A DNA stretch of 64,000 nt from NCBI RefSeq assembly GCF_000805675.1, contig NZ_JSEF01000015.1, positions 248,001-312,000 of the forward strand. Reading direction: 5' to 3'. The stretch comes from Corynebacterium minutissimum. Lineage in GTDB: Bacteria; Actinomycetota; Actinomycetes; Mycobacteriales; Mycobacteriaceae. Made by a program: the position numbers and the translations under genes. Position 1 is the first letter of the stretch; every line of letters starts with the position of its first letter. A model generated the notes under the pieces. That model had not been told where the DNA came from, did not search any database, and was given only the letters and a program-made list of their open reading frames with translations. Shown here piece after piece: positions 1 through 7,633 of this stretch.

Positions 1-941
1 ATTTCTAGATCGTCGGTGGCATAGGGCAAGGTGGCTGAACGTGACTCAATGTGGAAATCCGCCATCCGCAATTTCACTGTCACGGTACGAGCACCCCGCC
101 CATCCTTGAGCAAGCGGCGGTGCGCACCTTCTGCTGCCCGCGTCAACGCAGCATCCACCTCCGGCACCGTGCGCAAGTCCGTGGGGTAGGTAAACTCCGT
201 GGAAATCTGCTTCGCAATCGCGCGCGGAGCTACAGGCCTCTCATCAATGCCTTGCGCCAACTGCCACAGCTGCACGCCCACCACTCCACCAAGGGAAATC
301 TCCACCTCTTTGCGGCTCATGGCCGCCAGCTGCCCAATGGTCTCTACCCCAATGGCCGCGAGCTTCTGCTGCGTCACCGGACCCGCGCCCCACAGCTTGC
401 CCACGGGCAACGGGTGGATAAGTTCACCGAACCGTTCCTGCGGCACCACGAAGGTGCCATCTGGTTTCGCTTCGCCCGAGGCAATCTTCGCCGCTTGCTT
501 TCCCGCCCCCGCACCGATAGAGCTAGGTAGGCCGGTTTCCTCGCGGATCACACGGCGTAGGTTCTCGGCCCACTCGTGGACGTCGTCAGGCGCGGCCCCA
601 GCCAGCGCAGCCGGTTCCATGAACGCTTCATCAATGGAAAGCTGCTCAATGAGCCCCGCATGGTCAGCGATGATGCCAAAGACTCGGCGTGAGGCCGCCG
701 AATACACTGCTCGACGCGGCGTCACCACCACGGCCTGGTAGCCCACCAGCTGCTGGGCGCGGAACATGGGCATAGCGGAATGCGCACCATATTCACGGGC
801 TTCGTAAGAAGCTCCAGCCACCACGCCGCGCCCACCTGCGCCGCCCACGAGCACGGGCCGGCCTCGCAGCGTGGGCCGGGTCAGCTGCTCCACGGAGGCA
901 AAGAAGGCATCCATGTCGATATGAAGGACCCAGCGTTGCAT
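1..941 (-). CDS. dinB: DNA polymerase IV (Y-family), 3' part beyond window edge
   Basis: Error-prone Y-family polymerase for translesion synthesis. The reverse-strand translation opens [20 protein letters not shown], the palm motif with the first catalytic acidic residues, and continues to [10 protein letters not shown], the second catalytic SxDE motif near residue 103. A helix-hairpin-helix stretch ([18 protein letters not shown]) follows. About 313 codons are present and the C-terminal little-finger end is outside the window. The ATG at 941 was chosen because a TACACT box (949-954) sits 7 nt upstream, which fits a leaderless mRNA. An in-frame GTG at 959 would start upstream of that box. The gene diverges from the ABC operon. 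Confidence 0.93.
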   Translation of the reverse strand, partial: MQRWVLHIDMDAFFASVEQLTRPTLRGRPVLVGGAGGRGVVAGASYEAREYGAHSAMPMFRAQQLVGYQAVVVTPRRAVYSAASRRVFGIIADHAGLIEQLSIDEAFMEPAALAGAAPDDVHEWAENLRRVIREETGLPSSIGAGAGKQAAKIASGEAKPDGTFVVPQERFGELIHPLPVGKLWGAGPVTQQKLAAIGVETIGQLAAMSRKEVEISLGGVVGVQLWQLAQGIDERPVAPRAIAKQISTEFTYPTDLRTVPEVDAALTRAAEGAHRRLLKDGRGARTVTVKLRMADFHIESRSATLPYATDDLE

Positions 942-948
942 GTGCTCC

Positions 949-954
949 AGTGTA
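949..954 (-). promoter_or_regulatory. -10 box of dinB, leaderless start
   Basis: TACACT on the minus strand with exactly 7 nt to the dinB ATG. The spacing puts the transcription start at or next to the start codon. Inferred from spacing only; no clear -35 is seen. Confidence 0.5.
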
Positions 955-1042
955 AACACCGCGCGCGGGTAACCACCCCATTATTCATGTTTCTTTGTTT
1001 CTTTCGTAACTTTTACGCTCCCCTCTGCTTACTTTACCGCCC

Positions 1043-1048
1043 TAACCT
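1043..1048 (+). promoter_or_regulatory. -10 box of the ABC operon, leaderless start
   Basis: TAACCT, 8 nt before the GTG at 1057. No Shine-Dalgarno sequence precedes that GTG, so a leaderless transcript is the simplest reading. Confidence 0.4.
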
Positions 1049-1056
1049 TTTTCGCC

Positions 1057-2049
1057 GTGACTTCTCAGCTCTCGCCCCAACACCCTGCCTCCCAAGCCCA
1101 CGTGGTCATCAACGGCATTAAGCGCGAGTTCGCGGACAACACCGGTCTCCATGCCACTGACCTCGTCATTAACTCCGGCGAGTTCATCTCTATCCTCGGC
1201 CCCTCCGGCTGTGGAAAGTCCACGCTTCTGCGCTGCATCGCAGGCCTCGAAACACCTGATGCCGGCACCATTACCTTTTCCGGTAAAGAAATGTTCGGCC
1301 CCCACACGAACGTTCCGGTGAATAAGCGTAACTTGTCCATGGTGTTTCAAGATCTGGCCCTGTGGCCGCACATGACTGTGGAGAAGAACATCGAGTTTTC
1401 CCTCACGACCGCGGGGAACAAGCTGTCGTCTGCGGAACGCGCCGAACGAGTGCGCACGTGCATGGACATGGTCGGTATTACCCCGAAAGCTCAGGCTCGC
1501 CCCAATCAGCTCTCCGGCGGCCAGCAGCAGCGCGTAGCTATCGCCCGCGCGCTTGTCTCCAACCCGCAGCTACTTCTCATGGATGAGCCACTCTCTGCGC
1601 TCGATGCCGCTCTACGCGTTCAAATTCGTGCCGAGCTCACCGCGCTTGCTCACGATTTGGGCCTCACGGTCATTTACGTCACCCACGATCAATCCGAGGC
1701 TCTGTCGATGTCGGACCGAGTCGTCGTCATGAAAGACGGTGTCATCGAACAGTTCGCCGATCCTGTTACCCTCTACGATTCCCCCGCCACTCCCTTCGTC
1801 GGCGGCTTCGTGGGCACCATGAACCGCCGCGCCGGGCTTCCCGACGTCCGTCCAGAAAACCTCACCGTCCTTGGCGCGGAGGAAGACATCGGGTCTTTCC
1901 CGCACCACGTGGACGGGGTCGTCCGCACTGCTCAGTACATCGGCGGGCGCTACGAGTTGCACTGCGATGTCGAGGGCGCTGACGAACCCTGGGTGGCTTA
2001 CAGCCGCTCCCGAGTCGAACGTGGTTCGACGGTACGTCTCGCGTACTAA
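1057..2049 (+). CDS. ABC transporter ATP-binding protein (Fe3+/organophosphate type)
   Basis: Cytoplasmic ATPase of a binding-protein importer. Visible motifs in order: Walker A GPSGCGKST (about residues 48-56), Q-loop VFQDLALWP, signature LSGGQQQRV, Walker B LLLMDEPLSALD, and H-loop VTHDQSEA. A TOBE-like C-terminal domain follows from about residue 245. At 330 residues it is a normal length for the FbpC/PotA class. The start is a GTG without a Shine-Dalgarno sequence. It is the first gene of an operon with a lipoprotein receptor (32 nt downstream), a double-length permease and a phosphoesterase. The family is known to carry ferric iron, 2-aminoethylphosphonate, thiamine or hexose phosphates; the sequence does not settle the substrate. 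Confidence 0.9.
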   Translation: MTSQLSPQHPASQAHVVINGIKREFADNTGLHATDLVINSGEFISILGPSGCGKSTLLRCIAGLETPDAGTITFSGKEMFGPHTNVPVNKRNLSMVFQDLALWPHMTVEKNIEFSLTTAGNKLSSAERAERVRTCMDMVGITPKAQARPNQLSGGQQQRVAIARALVSNPQLLLMDEPLSALDAALRVQIRAELTALAHDLGLTVIYVTHDQSEALSMSDRVVVMKDGVIEQFADPVTLYDSPATPFVGGFVGTMNRRAGLPDVRPENLTVLGAEEDIGSFPHHVDGVVRTAQYIGGRYELHCDVEGADEPWVAYSRSRVERGSTVRLAY

Positions 2050-2081
2050 ACTCATCTGTTTTCTACTGTTAAGGATTCTCC

Positions 2082-3158
2082 ATGCTGTATAAGAAGCTTT
2101 CTCTCGCTGTGGCTGCCACCGCTGCTTCCGCCCTGGCTCTGGCCGGTTGCGGTTCTGTTGATTCAGCCGACTCCACCGACGCCTCCTCCGCTGACAACAC
2201 CGGCGCTGAGTCCACCGCTGAGGCCTGGGAGGCCCCGGAAGGACTGTCCGGCGAGCTGGACTACTACTCCGCGAACCCGCAGGGCCTTACCGACGCCCTC
2301 GTCGAGGCCTTCGAGGAAAAGACCGATGTCAAGGTCAACGTCTTCGCCGACACCACCGGAAAGATTACTGCCAAGCTCAAGGCGGAAGAGGCTAACCCGC
2401 AGGCTGACGTGGTCTACCTGGCTTCCTGGTCCGCTGCGTCCAAGCAGGACAAGGCCGGCGCTCTGGAAGAGTACACCCCGGAAGGCGCTGACAAGATCAC
2501 CTCGAGCTGGGTGTCCAAGAACGGCACCTTCACCGGCCGCGATGGATCCGCATTGGCGCTGGTTACCAACACCAACGTGGTGGACTCCGCCCCTCAGGAC
2601 TGGGAGGATCTCGCCGACGAAAAGTACAAGGATCAGGTCATCATGCCGGATCCGCGCGAGTCTGGCACGGCCGCTGACCTCATTGCCGCCATGGTGGACC
2701 AGTGGGGCGAGGACAAGACGTGGGAGCTCTTTGACAAGCTCTTCGACAACGGCATGATTGTTCAGGGCGCTAACGGTCCGGCCTTGGATCAGGTCACCTC
2801 CGGCTCCCGCGGCATCGTCATGGGCGGCGTGGACTACTCGGCGTACTCCGCTAAAGCCAAGGGCGAGCCGCTTGAGGTTGTTATCCCGTCCTCCGGCACT
2901 ACCGTCACCCCGCGCCCAGTCATGATCCTCAAGACCACCGATAACAAGGACGCCGCCGAGGCTTTTGTTGACTTCATGTTCTCCGATGAGGCACAGGAGA
3001 TTTCTGCGTCCAAGAACATGATCCCAGCCAACACCGACATCGCCCCGAAGAACGGACCAAAGCTGGAGGAGATTGACACTCTTAACGAAGATCTCGATGG
3101 CATCGCCTCTTCCTCGAAGGACGTCAAGGAAAAGTTCGCCGAGCGCTACCTGAAGTAG
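2082..3158 (+). CDS. ABC transporter substrate-binding lipoprotein
   Basis: Extracytoplasmic receptor of the importer. Residues 1-22 are a signal peptide ending in the lipobox LALAGC, so Cys23 should be acylated and anchored in the membrane. An acidic Ser/Asp/Thr linker follows, then a bacterial extracellular solute-binding fold of the Fe3+/phosphonate class (LDYYSANPQGLTDALVEAF, then VYLASWSAASKQDKAG). The length is 358 residues. The tyrosine pattern diagnostic of iron binders is not evident to me, and a serine/threonine-rich loop (PSSGTTVTPRP) could suit a phosphorylated ligand; that last point is inference. An AAGGA ribosome-binding site lies 8 nt before the ATG. Confidence 0.88.
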   Translation: MLYKKLSLAVAATAASALALAGCGSVDSADSTDASSADNTGAESTAEAWEAPEGLSGELDYYSANPQGLTDALVEAFEEKTDVKVNVFADTTGKITAKLKAEEANPQADVVYLASWSAASKQDKAGALEEYTPEGADKITSSWVSKNGTFTGRDGSALALVTNTNVVDSAPQDWEDLADEKYKDQVIMPDPRESGTAADLIAAMVDQWGEDKTWELFDKLFDNGMIVQGANGPALDQVTSGSRGIVMGGVDYSAYSAKAKGEPLEVVIPSSGTTVTPRPVMILKTTDNKDAAEAFVDFMFSDEAQEISASKNMIPANTDIAPKNGPKLEEIDTLNEDLDGIASSSKDVKEKFAERYLK

Positions 3159-3192
3159 TCCCTACTTTCTCACCACGGAGTAACCCCACCAC

Positions 3193-4854
3193 ATGAGCAC
3201 TACTACCCGCAGCCCACAGCGCACTCTTGGTATCTATGCAGTACTCATCGTGCTGCTCGTGCTTGTCGCCGCGCCGTTGGTATCGGTGCTCATCAGCGCC
3301 GTGGTGGGATACCGCGATGAGCCTTCCTCCCTCCACAAGATTGTGGAGCCGGGCATGGGAGAGGTACTGCTCAATACGGTCATCTTCTCCCTTCTCGTGG
3401 TGGTATTTTCTACTCTGTTCGCCGCCCCGCTAGCTTTCCTGCGCGCGTGGACGTCTTTCTCCAAGGCGAACTGGATAGAAATCGCCATCATGATTCCTTT
3501 CATGACCCCACCTTTTGCCGCAGCAATGGCGTGGATGGATTTCACCCGCCGCGGTGGAGTCTCCGAATTGCTCTTCGGGCATACCGTCGGCAAGCTCGCG
3601 CACGACGCCATTTACTCGGTTCCTGGCATGGCTTTCATCATGGCGTGCGAGCTCTTTCCCTTCCTCTACCTCATCCTGCGCAACTGCCTGACCTCAATTC
3701 CCGCATCCTCTCTGGAAATGGCTCAAGTCGCCGGAGCAAGTCGGTGGCAACAGATTAGTCGCATCATCCTGCCCACCGTCGTGGGCCCCTATTCACTGGG
3801 CGCACTCATCATTTTCATCAAGGCTGCCGGCGAGTTCGGCACCCCGGTTACCTTGGGAAACGCCATCGGCTTCACAGTATTGGTCTCCTCCATCTACCAA
3901 GACGTCACCATTGACCCGTTGAGTTTCTCTGATGCAGCAGCGTCCTCATCAGTATTGTTCGCACTTGGTGTCGGCGCGTGGGCATTCCAGCAATGGGTCT
4001 CGCGACGAGACCTCACCGGTGGCGGACGTGTCTCCCGTCAGGTCTCACTCCACATCGGCGCCGCGGGCAAGGCGCTCGGCGGCTTAGTCACCTTCCTCAT
4101 CATCGCCTGCTCGGTGCTCATCCCGTATATCTCAATCACGCTTGCGGCGATGACCATTCTGCGCTCCGCTCCCCCGACCCCGCAGAATCTCACCTTTGAT
4201 TACTTCGCCATCGTCCTCCAGATGCCCTCGGCCCAGGAAGCTTTGCTGCGTTCCATCGCCCTCGGCGCAATCGGCGCCACAACGGCGGTCATCCTCGGCA
4301 TCGCCGTCACCTTGCTCACTCAGCGGACCAAGCAGGTCAGCGCCCGTGTCGCGGACTTCCTTGCGGTAGCACCGGATACGGTCCCTGGTATTGTGCTCGC
4401 CATCGGCTTCATTCTCCTTTGGAACGCTCCGTGGCTGCCGTGGACACCGTACGGCTCCATGGTCATCCTCGTCATGGCTTTTACTGTTCTCTTCCTGCCC
4501 ATGGCGGTGCAGAACATCAAGACTTCTGCCGGTGCTGTCTCCCCCACTGTGTACGAGGCCGCCGCCGTATCCGGCGCCTCCGTGTCCCACACGTTGCGCA
4601 GCATCACCTTGCCGCTGCTTGCCCCGGGTATCTTTGCCGGTTGGCTGCTGGCGTTCTTTGTGGGCTTCCGCGAGCTCGTCATGTCCTCCCTAATCCGTCC
4701 GAGCCAGCTCAATCTGCTCGCGCCGTGGATTATGAACCAGTTTGACCAGGGGCACCGTGCCGAAGCCATGGCCATGACGCTCATCGGTGTAGGCACCTCC
4801 ACCGTCGTGCTAGTACTTATCACCTGGTGGCAGGGACGGCGGGCGCGTGGCTAG
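3193..4854 (+). CDS. ABC transporter permease, fused double unit
   Basis: Integral membrane channel in which two BPD_transp_1 units are fused, as in FbpB/ThiP. About twelve hydrophobic segments are visible. Each half carries an EAA coupling loop: LEMAQVAGASRWQQISRIIL near residue 180 and YEAAAVSGASVSHTLRSITL near residue 455, both docking sites for the ATPase. The length of 553 residues is usual for fused permeases. It follows the receptor gene by 34 nt, and its last codons overlap the phosphoesterase start, so the two products are probably translationally coupled. Confidence 0.9.
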   Translation: MSTTTRSPQRTLGIYAVLIVLLVLVAAPLVSVLISAVVGYRDEPSSLHKIVEPGMGEVLLNTVIFSLLVVVFSTLFAAPLAFLRAWTSFSKANWIEIAIMIPFMTPPFAAAMAWMDFTRRGGVSELLFGHTVGKLAHDAIYSVPGMAFIMACELFPFLYLILRNCLTSIPASSLEMAQVAGASRWQQISRIILPTVVGPYSLGALIIFIKAAGEFGTPVTLGNAIGFTVLVSSIYQDVTIDPLSFSDAAASSSVLFALGVGAWAFQQWVSRRDLTGGGRVSRQVSLHIGAAGKALGGLVTFLIIACSVLIPYISITLAAMTILRSAPPTPQNLTFDYFAIVLQMPSAQEALLRSIALGAIGATTAVILGIAVTLLTQRTKQVSARVADFLAVAPDTVPGIVLAIGFILLWNAPWLPWTPYGSMVILVMAFTVLFLPMAVQNIKTSAGAVSPTVYEAAAVSGASVSHTLRSITLPLLAPGIFAGWLLAFFVGFRELVMSSLIRPSQLNLLAPWIMNQFDQGHRAEAMAMTLIGVGTSTVVLVLITWWQGRRARG

Positions 4855-5452
4855 CATTCTCATTTTCGCGGATCTTCACCTTGGCAGGCCTGGCGCGCCC
4901 GGCATGGAGTGGGCGCTCAACGTGCTCGAGACCACGGACGCGGATGCCTGCATCTGTCTCGGTGACATCATTGACCGTACGGCCGACACAGATACCTACG
5001 TCCCCCAGGCCCAACAGGTCATGGCCCGCGCCGGCGAGCTTTTCGACGACGCCCATTTCATCTCCGGAAATCACGACGTCCACCACAAACTCAGCTTCCC
5101 GTCGTCTGTGACCGTTCACCCCACCGAAGTTCATTCTTTTCACTGCGCCGGCGCAATCATCGTCACTGCCGCAGTGGCCACAGACCCTGACCCGCGCACG
5201 CTCGCGTTCCCCACTCGTGGAAGCAACGAACCGCACGTGGGACTGCTGCATACATCCGCAACTGGGGAGTTTTCCAAAAGCGTGTGCCTGCCCGCGACGC
5301 CTGAGGATCTACAGAGCTGTGGCTATGATGCCTGGATTCTGGGGCATGTCCATAAACCGCGGGTACTTGCGAAGGCTCCTTTTATCGGTTGGGTCGGCAT
5401 GGGTAACGCAGTGCTTTACGACGTCCCCTCTGCCTCCCTCACCTACCTCTGA
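4847..5452 (+). CDS. metallophosphoesterase (calcineurin-like), cytosolic
   Basis: Predicted binuclear-metal phosphoesterase. The family motifs are seen in order: DLHLG (D-x-H) near residue 9, GDIID near residue 39, GNHD near residue 73, and GHVHKPR near residue 165. There is no signal peptide, so it acts in the cytosol on an imported or internal phosphate ester. It is 201 residues, at the short end for the family. Translation starts at a GTG inside the last codons of the permease gene (8-nt overlap), tying its dosage to the importer. Whether it hydrolyses the transported compound is inference from this linkage. Confidence 0.85.
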   Translation: MASILIFADLHLGRPGAPGMEWALNVLETTDADACICLGDIIDRTADTDTYVPQAQQVMARAGELFDDAHFISGNHDVHHKLSFPSSVTVHPTEVHSFHCAGAIIVTAAVATDPDPRTLAFPTRGSNEPHVGLLHTSATGEFSKSVCLPATPEDLQSCGYDAWILGHVHKPRVLAKAPFIGWVGMGNAVLYDVPSASLTYL

Positions 5453-5470
5453 TACTTCTCCTGTTTCTCT

Positions 5471-5513
5471 CACGCGGCGCACGGAGAACTAGCTCTCACT
5501 TGCCCTCCGCGTG
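5471..5513. terminator. hairpin after the ABC operon
   Basis: CACGCGG (5471-5477) pairs with CCGCGTG (5507-5513), with a smaller inner GAGA/TCTC helix. It lies 19 nt past the phosphoesterase stop and before the GntR gene. There is no U-run, so it is only a candidate terminator or processing site. Confidence 0.35.
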
Positions 5514-5560
5514 ATCGATGTCTCACGAATTGGCGCTTGCGCTAGATCTTGCGCACCGCA

Positions 5561-5583
5561 TGCATGCATCATGTATGCATGCA
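5561..5583. promoter_or_regulatory. palindromic operator at the GntR start codon
   Basis: A perfect inverted repeat: TGCATGCAT (5561-5569), a 5-nt spacer, and ATGCATGCA (5575-5583). The right arm contains the likely ATG of the GntR gene (5579). FCD-type GntR dimers bind short palindromes of this size, so autoregulation is the likely role; this is inferred. Confidence 0.6.
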
Positions 5584-6220
5584 GAAAGACAAGGCGCCCG
5601 CCGCGGAACGGGCCTACGAACACCTCAAACGCCGAATCATCGATGACGAGGTTAGTGACTCGGAGATGCTCTCCGAAGCCGCCCTCGCCTCAGAGCTGGG
5701 GATGAGCCGCACCCCGGTGCGTGAAGCTTTCCTCCGCCTCGAGGTGGAAGGCTTTTTGAAGCTCTATCCCAAACGTGGCGCCCTCGTGGTACCGATTAGT
5801 CCCCGCGAGATTCGTGAAGTGTACGAGACACGCATGCTCGTCGACGAGCACTCTGCCCGTCATATCTGCTCTTTAACAGCCGAGGAGCGCGGCCTCATCG
5901 CCGATGTCCTCGACGCCACCATTGCGGAACAACATGCCGCGCTCGACAAAGACGACTTACGCGCCTATGCCAGGCTCGACGCGAAATTCCACCAGACCAT
6001 CATGGACAACGGTGGCAACCGTCTGCTGGCCAATCTGGGGCATACTTTGCGCGAGCGCCAGCAACGTTTCACCGCCACGGCCGTGGGGCGCAGCGTTAAG
6101 CGCGCACGTACCTTCGTCGCCCAGCACGCCTTGCTTGCCGACGCCCTCCGCGCCGGCCACCTCGACACCTACCTCACCGAACTCGAATCTCACCTCAACT
6201 CTTCAAGGAAGCAACTGTGA
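5579..6220 (+). CDS. GntR-family transcriptional regulator, FCD (FadR) subfamily
   Basis: Cytoplasmic ligand-responsive regulator. The N-terminal winged helix-turn-helix has the family signature (LSEAALASELGMSRTPVREA, about residues 29-48, then LRLEVEGFLKLYPKRGALV). The C-terminal all-helical FCD ligand domain has the metal-site pattern D..FH (LDAKFHQTIMDNGGN) and a later AQHALLADALRAG histidine motif. The reading frame is open from a TTG at 5549 and an ATG at 5564. I chose the ATG at 5579 because the family domain begins right after it. The stop overlaps the MFS start by 4 nt, so the regulator and carrier are co-translated and the carrier is probably a target. Confidence 0.87.
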   Translation: MQKDKAPAAERAYEHLKRRIIDDEVSDSEMLSEAALASELGMSRTPVREAFLRLEVEGFLKLYPKRGALVVPISPREIREVYETRMLVDEHSARHICSLTAEERGLIADVLDATIAEQHAALDKDDLRAYARLDAKFHQTIMDNGGNRLLANLGHTLRERQQRFTATAVGRSVKRARTFVAQHALLADALRAGHLDTYLTELESHLNSSRKQL

Positions 6221-7533
6221 CTGTCTCCGCACATTCGCACCCGGAGGTCGACGCGTCTGCCGACGACTCCGACCTATCAACTGACTCCGCTGTGTCCCCA
6301 GCCCAGGGAGCGCTCTCCTCACGCGCGTGGTTCCCCGTTGCCGGCTCCATGGTCGCTGTGGCCTGGGGTGGCAATGAATTCACGCCGCTGCTCGTGATGT
6401 ACCGCGAGACCTCTCATTTCTCTCAAGTGACCGTCAACGGCCTCCTCGCGGCATATGTTGTCGGTATTATCCCGGCGCTGCTCATCGGCGGGCCGCGCTC
6501 TGATCTCATCGGCCGCCGCCCGATGCTGCTTCCGGCCGCTCCGCTCTCTCTTGCTGGTTCTTTCCTGCTTTCTATCGCTCCCGAGGAACCTCTCATTATC
6601 GCCTTGGGCCGTGTTCTATGCGGCATGGCGTTGGGCCTTGTCATGGCTGTGGGTTCAACGTGGATTACTGAGCTCATTACCCGTGCCGGTGGTGACCCTG
6701 CCTCCGGTGCACGCAAGGCATCACTGTGCTTGACCGCAGGTTTCCTCGTGGGTGCGGGCATCGCTTCTGTCCTGGCGCAGTGGGGTCCGTGGCCGACGCA
6801 CACCGCATATATCCTCCATATGCTGCTCACCGTGGTCACTGCTATCTGGATTCTTCACACTCCGGAAACCCGCCAGCCCAGCCATGGCACCGTGAAGATG
6901 ACCATCTTGGATCTCACCGTCCGCGAAATGCTCCAAATACTCCACGTCCCGACGGCCGCTCACAAGCGTTTCGTGCGCGTTGTCATGCCCGTAGCTCCCT
7001 GGGTCTTTGGCTGTGCGGGTGCTGCCTATGCTCTGCTGCCGCAGTTGCTGTCCGACTCCGCCGGCAATGCCCCCATCGCCTTCTCCGGTCTCATGACCGT
7101 CATTACCCTCGGCTGCGGCGTGGGCGTGCAAATGCTTGGCCGTATCGTGGATACGCACAAGTCCGCTCGCGCCTCCGCCATCGCCATGGGCGTTATCACC
7201 GCCGGAGCTATCTTTGCAGCTTTCGCCGCGTATACCTTGTCTCTGCCTCTGGGTATCGCCGCAGCTGCCACTATGGGAGCTGGCTACGGTCTCGCGCTCG
7301 TCGCGGGTCTCTCTGAGGTTCAGCGCATTGCGGGAGAACGGGAGCTTGCTGGCTTGACCGCCGTCTACTACTCCATCTCCTACACCGGCTTCTTCATCCC
7401 TATGGCCTTCAGCGCCTTGGCGCCGTACTTTGGGTTTAGCAACCTCTTCATCATCGGCAGCGTCCTCGCTCTGCTGTGCCTCGTCAACGTCGTCATGGCG
7501 TGGCGCGCACACTTGCCGGGAGCCCGCCGTTAG
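6217..7533 (+). CDS. MFS transporter
   Basis: Major facilitator superfamily carrier with about twelve membrane segments after an acidic, polar N-terminal tail of about 35 residues. The MFS loop 2-3 motif is seen as GGPRSDLIGRRPML near residue 90, and a second copy, MLGRIVDTHKSARA, lies at the equivalent place in the second half, near residue 307. The GTG start overlaps the GntR stop (GTGA) and has an AAGGAAG ribosome-binding site. The substrate cannot be read from the sequence. Its position suggests it exports or imports a compound sensed by the GntR regulator. Confidence 0.87.
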   Translation: MTVSAHSHPEVDASADDSDLSTDSAVSPAQGALSSRAWFPVAGSMVAVAWGGNEFTPLLVMYRETSHFSQVTVNGLLAAYVVGIIPALLIGGPRSDLIGRRPMLLPAAPLSLAGSFLLSIAPEEPLIIALGRVLCGMALGLVMAVGSTWITELITRAGGDPASGARKASLCLTAGFLVGAGIASVLAQWGPWPTHTAYILHMLLTVVTAIWILHTPETRQPSHGTVKMTILDLTVREMLQILHVPTAAHKRFVRVVMPVAPWVFGCAGAAYALLPQLLSDSAGNAPIAFSGLMTVITLGCGVGVQMLGRIVDTHKSARASAIAMGVITAGAIFAAFAAYTLSLPLGIAAAATMGAGYGLALVAGLSEVQRIAGERELAGLTAVYYSISYTGFFIPMAFSALAPYFGFSNLFIIGSVLALLCLVNVVMAWRAHLPGARR

Positions 7534-7547
7534 TTCTGCCGATACTA

Positions 7548-7586
7548 GAAAAGCTCCACTCTCCCTGCTGGGAGGTGGAGCTTTTC
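7548..7586. terminator. strong bidirectional terminator between MFS gene and ileS
   Basis: GAAAAGCTCCAC (7548-7559) pairs with GTGGAGCTTTTC (7575-7586). The loop itself folds as CTCCC-TGCT-GGGAG. U-runs arise in both directions, so it can end the MFS transcript and the converging ileS transcript. Confidence 0.85.
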
Positions 7587-7633
7587 TCCTCGACGCTCAA
7601 GCGTATCGTGTGCTGAGCGCTGCTAACTAGGCC

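Noticed and set aside
51..741. Plus-strand frames at the left edge
   Set aside because: The minus strand encodes DinB motifs across the whole stretch.
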